This document shows positions 35,009 to 41,950 of a stretch of 55,895 bases of DNA, in pieces. The stretch covers positions 1-55,895 of the forward strand of contig JAIRTW010000020.1 of NCBI GenBank assembly GCA_031254875.1, written 5' to 3'. Position 1 is the stretch's first letter, and each line of letters starts with the position of its first letter. The notes under the pieces are model-generated. The model was not told the DNA's origin and did not search any database. It saw only the letters and a program-made list of their open reading frames with translations. This stretch comes from Candidatus Bathycorpusculum termitum. GTDB taxonomy: Archaea > Thermoproteota > Bathyarchaeia > Bathyarchaeales > Bathycorpusculaceae. Position numbers and translations under genes: made by a program.

Positions 35009-35032
35009 TTTTTTGACCAAAATTTTCGTCAA
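35006..35032. promoter_or_regulatory. Candidate operator upstream of the extracellular-protein gene (copy 2)
   Basis: Second copy of the 27-bp imperfect palindrome with TTGAC-N10-GTCAA (TTTTTTGACC on one side, CGTCAA on the other). It is 46 bases before the ATG and directly upstream of the TATA-like CTTTTAAAG. Sharing with the regulator's own promoter is seen directly; regulation by it is inferred. Confidence 0.55.
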
Positions 35033-35421
35033 CTACCCGAAAAGAACCAACCTGTGGGCTAAACCAAAACCAAAACTAACTTCCTTTTTATCTCTAAACA
35101 GAGTTGCAAAATCAACCATTTAAACTCTAGTTAGCAGACAATCACACAACACTTTAACCCTTTAGCCTCTACGGCGCAAACACACACTTGAAATCCCCAA
35201 CCAATCGTCGACGTATATTTTTTAAAGGCTTATCTGTTAGCTGTTTGCCTTATTGATTTTTAAAGTCTCGTTTTTTACCGATACAGTATCCCACAAGGCA
35301 ACCAATAGCAATGGCACTGCCAACAAATAGAGCCGAGCATCATCAGATGCCATTATACTAACAAGGTATTGTAAGAAAATAGCTTGTATATTCATTTTGC
35401 GTATGTGTTTAGATCTTTGGT
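35033..35421. other. Intergenic gap with a short membrane-helix remnant
   Basis: No complete gene. On the minus strand, a frame ending at 35250-35252 reads ALFVGSAIAIGCLVGYCIGK then KRDFKNQ: a single membrane helix with a basic flank. It is immediately preceded by two stops (TGATGA) and has no start codon. A frameshift from an upstream ATG (MASDD) could have created it. It is probably the end of a decayed small membrane protein. Confidence 0.3.
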
Positions 35422-36240
35422 TTATTCATAGTTTTCAGCTTTAAAGTGATGGCTGATTTTTCTAAAATAAATCAATAAACCTGCGGCTACAATGGCACCT
35501 CCAAAGATTGCACCAACTATCAGCAGAGTTGCTGGGTGAGTGAATATAGCGTTCTTGGGGTATGTCTGATTTGGGGATTGTGGTTGGTTGCCGTTAGATG
35601 TCGCAGAGGGCATTGATTCGAGTTGATTAGATACTTCATTATTGTATGCAGACATAGTCAGAGTTACAGTGTTGCTCCAACCACTTTTCTCCCCCGTCCA
35701 AACATACTCTAAGCCGAGGGGATGTGAAATTAATTGTGTAATACCCCCATTCATTGCCTCCACTTGAAAATCAATCTTTGAACCAGGATAAGCCTGAACC
35801 CCCGATCCGGAAATACCCGCATCAAACCAGTCATCGGAACTTCCCCAAAAAGTTATCACAGTATATTGAGAATCAGACTGAACTGGAAAGCCTTGGGAAG
35901 GTCGGAAACGTTCAGCCCATGCGTCTTCTGAGGCAAAATACCCTTTCGTTCTAATGTTGTACTCTAATCTGGAAAAAGAGGGCTGATTTTTAATTGTAAC
36001 TTCGATGGCTCTTTTTGTTTTTTGATAACCCTGGGTAGTTACGGTTCCCCCAGTGGCAGAATCGATATACTGAGCGGGAAGCTCATCATAAGAATACTCA
36101 ACAAAGCTTACGGTAAACTCGGGTATAGCAGGTTTCTTTGGAGTTGTCTCAGCATACGCCTCACCTGCATAAGCAATGCCTGTAAAAAATAATCCACTAA
36201 TTAACAGGGCAAACAGGCATGCGCGAAATATTTTTCTCAT
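35422..36240 (-). CDS. Secreted surface protein with C-terminal membrane anchor
   Basis: 272 residues from the ATG at 36238-36240; the frame extends to 36456, but the extra 72 residues look non-coding. A signal peptide (IFRACLFALLISGLFFTGIA, about 4-23) is followed by a beta-rich outside domain (FTVSFVEYSYDELPAQYIDS, RAIEVTIKNQPSFSRLEYNI, WSNTVTLTMSAYNNEVSNQL). Then comes a short Ser/Asn/Pro linker and a membrane helix (LLIVGAIFGGAIVAAGLLIY) with a short cytoplasmic tail. The layout is that of archaeal surface-anchored proteins, and the sequons suggest glycosylation. Family name and role are not known. Confidence 0.75.
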   Translation of the reverse strand: MRKIFRACLFALLISGLFFTGIAYAGEAYAETTPKKPAIPEFTVSFVEYSYDELPAQYIDSATGGTVTTQGYQKTKRAIEVTIKNQPSFSRLEYNIRTKGYFASEDAWAERFRPSQGFPVQSDSQYTVITFWGSSDDWFDAGISGSGVQAYPGSKIDFQVEAMNGGITQLISHPLGLEYVWTGEKSGWSNTVTLTMSAYNNEVSNQLESMPSATSNGNQPQSPNQTYPKNAIFTHPATLLIVGAIFGGAIVAAGLLIYFRKISHHFKAENYE

Positions 36241-36683
36241 CCCAATCACATATAGGTGTGGTTCTATGCCGATATGTAGTTTACTACAACACCACAGACA
36301 AAAACACAGGTTAGCACTACAACGTTTTATAGAAGATGTTTGACGTACACTTGGAAAACTACACCAATGTCTGCTCTCTGCAATTTTTAACTCAACAGCT
36401 AAAAGGGTATTATGCAATATGAAGATGAACACCCGATCTGACATACGGCAGAGCATTTAGTTGTGTGCCGTCGCGATCAGTATCTCCCTTGGGTGCTGGT
36501 TGGATATGGTGATCGAAATTGATTATATGCGTCAGGTGCTTGGTCGCCCGCTTACGGCTACATCGGTTGCTTGAATACCCCTTTGTCATACTCTCCAAGA
36601 GATGACCTATACCCTTAATAGCCAAGTAACCTGACGTTTCTAATAAAGACTGGAGGAATTTCTGTCTGTTTGCTGTCGGCCAC
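36241..36683. other. Intergenic gap
   Basis: A minus-strand frame at 36410-36685 has no recognisable motif, no good start context and poor coding appearance, and I do not call it. No tRNA-like, repeat or other structured element was seen here. Confidence 0.3.
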
Positions 36684-37343
36684 ATGGCCCTTGCTTATCT
36701 TCTAGGTAAAGGTGCATCGAAGGTGTTGCATACAAAGATTAACATACCTCTATTGCTGGTTCTATCAATACTGCCCGATATAGACATCGTCTTTGGGGTT
36801 TTGTTTCACTCCCCTTTCCATAGGGGTCCGACGCACTCGCTTATTGTGGCGGCGCTTATCTTTATCCCCGTCTTTATTATCTACCGTAAAAAGGCGGTGC
36901 CTTACTTTTTGGGGTTGATTTCTCATTTCTTAATCGGTGATTTTATCGTTGGGGGTCAATTGCTGTTATTGTGGCCGCTTTCCTTCTCAAGGTTTGGGTT
37001 GCATGAGCTGGGTTTTCCCTTCATCAGTATATACAGCAGTGTAAATGTCGCTTTGGAACTAAGTTTATTTGTCATAGCCACTCTTGTGCTAATCATATCC
37101 CGTGACTGGAAAGTCTTCTTTAAGGGTCGCTTATCCAATCTTGTGCTCATAATTCCTCTGACGACCGTTCTTCTGCCAAGCACCATTGGTTATCCCTTTA
37201 CTGATTCTTTGCTAGTGATTGAACCTGCATTGGCATTGGCACACATCTTTTACCTTGTGCTTTTCAGTATTGCAGTTTTTGCCACATTGGTGTCTCTCTA
37301 TAGACGTTGGTTTGGTAGCGGCAACAAAAAACCCCTTGCGTAG
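36684..37343 (+). CDS. YdjM-like DUF457 membrane-bound metal-dependent hydrolase
   Basis: 219 residues, five or six membrane spans. SILPDIDIVFGVLFHSPFHR then GPTHSLIVAALIF is the signature: the Asp pair and the HRGPTH motif would bind metal. The following YFLGLISHFLIGDFIVGGQL supplies a further His/Asp. The family is annotated as inner-membrane metal-dependent hydrolase of unknown substrate. The ATG at 36684 follows a non-coding stretch, and no obvious TATA box is seen. The C-terminus is a short basic cytosolic tail. It is monocistronic, facing the secreted protein genes on either side. Confidence 0.8.
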   Translation: MALAYLLGKGASKVLHTKINIPLLLVLSILPDIDIVFGVLFHSPFHRGPTHSLIVAALIFIPVFIIYRKKAVPYFLGLISHFLIGDFIVGGQLLLLWPLSFSRFGLHELGFPFISIYSSVNVALELSLFVIATLVLIISRDWKVFFKGRLSNLVLIIPLTTVLLPSTIGYPFTDSLLVIEPALALAHIFYLVLFSIAVFATLVSLYRRWFGSGNKKPLA

Positions 37344-37517
37344 ACGTACACCCCATTTGCTGATTTGGAAGAACATGCCATATGGCGAAATTTGATACAT
37401 AACGTTTGTATTGCTTCTTGAGCCATAATGTATGTCATAATCTCCATAAACACATCTTTGTTCTTGGTGAGAACTTTCTGCGTTGTGCCTGTTAATCATA
37501 TGGTTATTTCAGGTGAG

Positions 37518-38333
37518 TTAGGCAACGAACATTCCTGTAGGGTTTATGCTCACCCATAGAGGTTCAAAGTTATGGTCAAGGACCACTATTTGTTGTTTGT
37601 CAACAAAGAAGGCGGCAAGTGGGCCATAAATTTCATCATAGGTCAAGTTCATCTCAACTAGGTAACAGTTGTTAAAAGTTACGTCGAACTCGCGTGGCAT
37701 TTTATGAAAGGTTGCTTGATTTTTATAAAAGATGTCCCAATTCATAATGTTTATTGTTTTAAGAGGTGTGGTCTTGTCTAAACCATAGAAGACTGTGGTG
37801 ATGTTATTCCAAGTGATTGTTCTGTTATTCCAGGTGGTGGTCCCGCTTGAGGGGTCTACAGTCCCATAGCCGGAACTTATGTGTTGCTGTTGTGTGATAT
37901 TAGATATGTGTAACTGCTCAATATAGATAACATTTGTATTATACGTAAATGTTACGCTTTTTGGATATTTCTGTTTTTGCTGATAATCATAGCGATTTTG
38001 ATAGTAATCTATAACCTCTGAGTCAATAAAGTTGGCCCACGTATATGAAAGATACGTTCCCGGGTGTATGTATGCGTCAGCCTCACTTGGGCCCTCAAAC
38101 CGTTCAAGCGAGCTAATGTCGGTATAATCTATTGTTTCTGCTGCTGTTAATGCCTGTTTTTCAGACTGGCCTTTAACTGCTTGATTAACTTCCAAAAGTG
38201 TGGTGTTGTGATGCAAAGAATTTGGCAGGTATAATACTGCTATTAGAAAAATAGAAACAGCCACTACAACACCGGCCGTAAACCAAACAAGCTTGGTTCT
38301 GTGCATCTGTAACACTTTTGTTATTGTAAGCAT
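37518..38333 (-). CDS. Membrane-anchored extracellular protein of unknown function
   Basis: About 271 residues from the ATG at 38331-38333; the in-frame ATG at 38306 (MHRTKLVWF) is an equally plausible start, since AATATTTAAG near 38350 would place the transcript start close to it. One N-terminal membrane helix (KLVWFTAGVVVAVSIFLIAV) is followed by an extracellular domain rich in aromatic residues and sequons (YLSYTWANFIDSEVIDYYQN, TFTYNTNVIYIEQLHISNIT, VFYGLDKTTPLKTINIMNWD). The final strand reads HNFEPLWVSINPTGMFVA. No family recognised. Isolated on the minus strand. Confidence 0.65.
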   Translation of the reverse strand: MLTITKVLQMHRTKLVWFTAGVVVAVSIFLIAVLYLPNSLHHNTTLLEVNQAVKGQSEKQALTAAETIDYTDISSLERFEGPSEADAYIHPGTYLSYTWANFIDSEVIDYYQNRYDYQQKQKYPKSVTFTYNTNVIYIEQLHISNITQQQHISSGYGTVDPSSGTTTWNNRTITWNNITTVFYGLDKTTPLKTINIMNWDIFYKNQATFHKMPREFDVTFNNCYLVEMNLTYDEIYGPLAAFFVDKQQIVVLDHNFEPLWVSINPTGMFVA

Positions 38334-38748
38334 TTTTGCTAATCTTAAATATTTGTGTGTGTCTTTTAATCGGATAGCTTTCTCTTTTCTATGTAACCGT
38401 TATCCACATCAGTGGCAGAAATAAGCTGGTCGAAAAACTGTTAATGGGGAAATGCGCGAATTTATTTGAACGTGAGTTTACATCATAATGATAAACTGTT
38501 ACAGTTTGGACCCAGGACGTTGATTAGCAACATCGTATGTACCTATCTTGTAGCTATTTTTAAGGGTTCACACATCGAAAGCTTGTAAGTAGTTCAAAGA
38601 ATAGGTAAATGTGGCATTAAAAGTAGCCGAAAGTTTCAAATCAATTGATTGGGTTGCGAAATAGTTAATGGCTCACTCAAAATAGCTATGGCTCTGTTGA
38701 CAACCTTATATACTGTAAGAGCATCAAAAAAGTAGAGGATGAAACAAA
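38334..38748. promoter_or_regulatory. Intergenic region with TATA box and ribosome binding site for the glyoxalase-fold gene
   Basis: CTTATATACT (38705-38714) is a strong TATA-like box about 40 bp before the ATG at 38749, and GAGG (38735-38738) lies ten bases before it. The rest of the 415 bases is non-coding. Confidence 0.5.
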
Positions 38749-39258
38749 ATGAAAGTATCCCCTTATTTAATTTTTAATGGAAATTGTGTGGAGGCAATTA
38801 AGCTCTATGAGAAAGCCTTTAACGCAAAGGCTAATTATTGCCAATACAAAGACGCACCACCTTCTGAGAATTATCCAATACTGCCTGGCACCGAAGAATT
38901 TGTTATGCATGCAGTACTCCCCATTGGACATGGCGCCATCTATCTTTGTGACACAACACCCAACAATAGAGCAACGTTTGGTAATGGTTCTTTTGCCTGC
39001 GTAGAACTCGATAGTGCAGAAAATGTTAAGGCCGCCTTTGAAATTCTAAAAGAGGGTGGAAAAGTGTTTTGTGAGGCTCAAGAAACCTTTTGGAATAAAT
39101 GCTACGCAGAACTTGAAGATAAGTTTGGACTTAAATGGACTATCATGATTGAGGACTGTACTTGCAATGATGAATGTGCCAGTGGCTATAACCCCAACTG
39201 CACTTGTACTTATAGTGGATGCCATTGCAGAGAAATGCCAAAGTCTAAGCTGGACTAA
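38749..39258 (+). CDS. Glyoxalase/VOC-superfamily protein (PhnB-like) with cysteine-rich C-terminal tail
   Basis: 169 residues. Residues 1-138 form a VOC fold of the PhnB/3-demethylubiquinone-methyltransferase-like type: SPYLIFNGNCVEAIKLYEKA, EEFVMHAVLPIGHGAIYLCD, GNGSFACVELDSAENVKAAF, FWNKCYAELEDKFGLKWTIM. The final ~30 residues add a striking cysteine cluster (CTCNDECASGYNPNCTC then SGCHC), seven cysteines, like a small metal-binding or metallothionein-type tail. VOC proteins of this group are usually about 140 residues, so the tail is an addition. Possible roles are metal sensing or resistance; this is inference. Confidence 0.8.
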   Translation: MKVSPYLIFNGNCVEAIKLYEKAFNAKANYCQYKDAPPSENYPILPGTEEFVMHAVLPIGHGAIYLCDTTPNNRATFGNGSFACVELDSAENVKAAFEILKEGGKVFCEAQETFWNKCYAELEDKFGLKWTIMIEDCTCNDECASGYNPNCTCTYSGCHCREMPKSKLD

Positions 39259-39516
39259 GAAAACGATATCTATGAAAAAGGAGCATCTTAATGCTCGCAT
39301 TACTATAGGGCATAGCAAAGTCGCTTTAGTTTACTATCCAACAATTTTTTATACCGATGAATTTGCATATGAGTGTGTACACAAAGCTGAGGAAATTTTA
39401 TAGGCGTACTTTGTTGAGGGGGGAAAGCAACGGTGTTATCTATCTTACTTTTAGCCGTTTTTATACATTACAGCACTTATGCTTTTCAAACTTTGGAAAC
39501 TGACAAGGCTTAGGTA

Positions 39517-39761
39517 TCATACTTTTTTGCGGTGTTCAATCAACATAATTTTTAGTCCATGCTCACCTGTTGATGATAACTATAATAATTACCCACACGA
39601 AAAGACCTAAAACCCTGAAAATCCCCCGTCAACAACTTACCTGCCAACGGGTTACTTTCCAAAAGTTCCAAGTCCCTTAAAACTCTAACTTTCACAAACA
39701 TATCTAAACAGTTAAACTGCTTATAAAATGCCTTAGAATAAAAAAGATTAAACTTCTTCAT
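39517..39761 (-). pseudogene. Frameshifted RelE/ParE-type toxin gene
   Basis: Minus strand. The reading frame from ATG 39759-39761 gives KFNLFYSKAFYKQF, VLRDLELLESNPLAGKLL and GDFQGFRSFRVGNY, a RelE-type ribonuclease core, but the frame then ends early in an unrelated tail. The proper C-terminus, HGLKIMLIEHRKKV then a stop, is found in the next frame (39517-39570). A single-base indel after RVGNYY therefore broke the gene. RelE toxins cleave ribosome-bound mRNA. The gene is inactive unless a programmed shift restores the frame, for which there is no evidence. Confidence 0.75.
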
Positions 39762-39965
39762 CAATACCCAATCTTTTAGCATTTCTTCATGAGTATAGAC
39801 GCGGTCTTCAGCGAAATCCTTCTTACTCTGCTCTAAACGATCAGTACCCCTTCACAACTTAGAATCTCCAAAGTCTCCTTTAAAGACTCCAACTCCAAAC
39901 GAAGCTTAGGCACCTCTTCAACTACAGCTTTAAGATTTTTCCCATTCTTTTCTTCCTTTAATTGG
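39748..39965 (-). pseudogene. Decayed antitoxin gene partnering the RelE-like toxin
   Basis: Upstream of the toxin on the minus strand, an antitoxin-like helix (VVEEVPKLRLELESLKETLE, then ILS) runs into a stop in one frame. It continues in another frame as DRLEQSKKDFAEDRVYTHEE then MLKDW, and finishes in a third as GIDEEV-stop, overlapping the toxin ATG. Such a helix-rich, acidic protein with an end overlapping the toxin start is typical of archaeal RelB-type antitoxins. At least two frame changes make it non-functional. An unrelated short frame with EKAWVAGALKPIKGRKEWEK lies just upstream (39945-40040). Nothing else is visible in 39404-40190. Confidence 0.6.
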
Positions 39966-40190
39966 TTTCAGAGCTCCAGCAACCCAAGCTTTCTCTACTT
40001 GGGCTCTATCTACAGCTTCTTTTCCAAAATTGTACAAATGCTAAAACGGTTGCTTACTTAAGTGCTGAGATCTCTTCAGCTTCATTCCAAAGTGATTGTG
40101 ATTGACTGATGGTGAGCCTGTAATGGAAAGCTGCTTCTTGATTTGAAAACGTTGATAAACAAGCCTTAACAATACCAACAGGTGTAACGC

Positions 40191-40475
40191 ATGAAAAATA
40201 TCTACCTTGCTATCATAGTTGCACTCCTTGCGGGTCTGCTCGTCGGGTTATGTTGTGGTGTTACGAGTTTCCAGCCGCGGCCTAACCCTGAAGTCATGGA
40301 GATAGTGAATATTCAAAGAATCTATACGATGCAGTGGAACGAAGCTGACACAACGTTAACTTTTGTGGGCCGAAATGGAACAACGGTTCTCTACCTTACA
40401 ACAGGACAATGGTTCACATGTAACGGAACAACATCCATTTATGAGAACGACCGTCTCATTTTCCAATTACCCTAA
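40191..40475 (+). CDS. Small secreted or membrane-anchored protein
   Basis: 94 residues. A hydrophobic N-terminal segment (YLAIIVALLAGLLVGLCCGV, about 4-23) could be a signal peptide or an anchor, with Cys-Cys near its end. The exported part is about 70 residues with strand-like sequence (EIVNIQRIYTMQWNEADTTL, VLYLTTGQWFTCNGTTSIYE) and N-G-T sequons. No recognised family. ATG start at 40191. It stands alone between the broken toxin-antitoxin locus and the ferredoxin gene. Role unknown. Confidence 0.55.
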   Translation: MKNIYLAIIVALLAGLLVGLCCGVTSFQPRPNPEVMEIVNIQRIYTMQWNEADTTLTFVGRNGTTVLYLTTGQWFTCNGTTSIYENDRLIFQLP

Positions 40476-40623
40476 CCCTACAGTTATAACCTCTATTACA
40501 TGCTGAGAAATATCAAACAACAAACCAGTCCACATAGTTGATAAGACCCGTTCAAGCAACGTTTAGCTAAGAAATGTACTTAAACCCCAAAAAAATCTCA
40601 TACAGGGGCAACAGCTCCGCAAG

Positions 40624-41505
40624 ATGATTTTGTTGATTTGGGTGAAATATAAAATTAAAAAAATCAGCATACTCCGATACATAACTCAGCTGTTGTTCTT
40701 CCTCTTAATTCTCTATTTATCTATCATCGGCGTCTGGAAAGGCGTATTGTTACTTGTGATTTTTGGCATAACACTTTTTTTTGGGCGCTTCTTCTGCGGC
40801 TGGATATGCCCGTTTGGCTTATACATGGACACCGTTACTCTGTTACGTAGATACCTAGGAATTCCCTACTGGCTACTACCTAAAAACCTCAATCAAACCC
40901 TCCACAAAACTCGCTATGTAGTAGCTTTTATGATTCTTCTATTGGCGTTGCCGAGTTTTATTTTAGGTTCAACTGGACTTTTAGAGTTAACAAACTTCAT
41001 TTGGCTGCGTCCACCGTTTATACCCTACACAATCTTTCTTGGCCCCCTGCAGCCCATAATTCTGCCCTGGCAGCCACCGTTTGGAGCACTCTTCGAAATC
41101 AATGGCATCTACTTTACCTATCCATATGCGGGTGAAATCCTGATGTACTTACAGAAAAGTGGTTTCGCTCTACCCCTTGCTGCTATCTTTGTTGGAGTTA
41201 CGCTGGGGGCATCATTTAAAATTCGCCGTTTCTGGTGCCGCTTCTGCCCCACCGGTATATCCTTTGCCGCGATAAACAGGACTAAGCAGTTTCAGGTGTT
41301 GCCGCTTCTGAGCTTAGACAAAGATGGGGAAAAATGTACCAAATGCGGTATCTGCAAACGTGTCTGCCCTGTGCAGGTCACCGAAATCTATGAGAAAAAA
41401 ACAGGAAAAATTGCGACTTCGATGTGTATGCTCTGTCTGCGCTGTGTCGAGATGTGTCCTCAGAAAAACTGTTTGCGTTTAAAGATGGCGAATAAGGTCA
41501 TTTGA
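40624..41505 (+). CDS. NapH/NosR-like membrane ferredoxin (4Fe-4S)
   Basis: 293 residues with four to five membrane spans. FFGRFFCGWICPFGLYMDTV and RRFWCRFCPTGISFA carry the two CxxxCP-type motifs of the NapH/NosR/RdxA family. The C-terminal domain has KCTKCGICKRVCPVQV and CMLCLRCVEMCPQKNC, two 4Fe-4S clusters. These proteins move electrons across or along the membrane, often to copper or molybdenum enzymes. No partner enzyme gene is adjacent. ATG at 40624; no strong ribosome binding site seen. Upstream, 150 bases are non-coding. Confidence 0.85.
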   Translation: MILLIWVKYKIKKISILRYITQLLFFLLILYLSIIGVWKGVLLLVIFGITLFFGRFFCGWICPFGLYMDTVTLLRRYLGIPYWLLPKNLNQTLHKTRYVVAFMILLLALPSFILGSTGLLELTNFIWLRPPFIPYTIFLGPLQPIILPWQPPFGALFEINGIYFTYPYAGEILMYLQKSGFALPLAAIFVGVTLGASFKIRRFWCRFCPTGISFAAINRTKQFQVLPLLSLDKDGEKCTKCGICKRVCPVQVTEIYEKKTGKIATSMCMLCLRCVEMCPQKNCLRLKMANKVI

Positions 41506-41950
41506 AAATCCTGCACTAAAATCAGACAATAATTTTGCTTGATTCCGTTATTTAGTGTTGTTTTTTGTAAATGCGTTAAACAGGTCATAGTTGTTGTTAG
41601 TTTGCATCAGTCACGAGGTTTATGGGTGAACTGGCATCGTCGTGTGCATGCTTGGGTTACTTTAAGGCTCTAAGAACAAACTGCCCTGGGGTTTGCGAGC
41701 TTTGGGGTAAGCTGTTTTGGTTGTGACTCAAATGGCAAATTTGTCTGCCGAAAATTTATTCGGTCCCTGCAGTGAGCGAAAACTCATAGTGAACTTTCAT
41801 TGAAGCGCTATGCAAGCCGTTTGTACGTAAACGTTACTAACATCAGGACAAAAAGGCTTGTATCGAACGTGATTTCTGGAAAAAAGCGTTGGTTTTCGTG
41901 TAAAATTATAAATAGTCTAAGGGCTAATACGCTTAGGGGCATAATGAGAT
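41506..41950. promoter_or_regulatory. Intergenic region with promoter for the multidomain GH5 gene
   Basis: A TATA-like AATTATAAATA at 41904-41914 is about 40 bp before the ATG at 41951. The remaining 400 bases show no gene or repeat. Confidence 0.4.

Noticed and set aside
36410-36685. A 91-codon minus-strand frame before the DUF457 gene
   Set aside because: It overlaps the likely promoter of the surface protein gene, has no recognisable motif and looks like a random open frame.
39272-39403. A 43-codon plus-strand frame beginning MKKEHLNARITIGHSKV after the glyoxalase-fold gene
   Set aside because: No ribosome binding site, unknown family and very short; it could be chance or a remnant, so it is not called as a gene.
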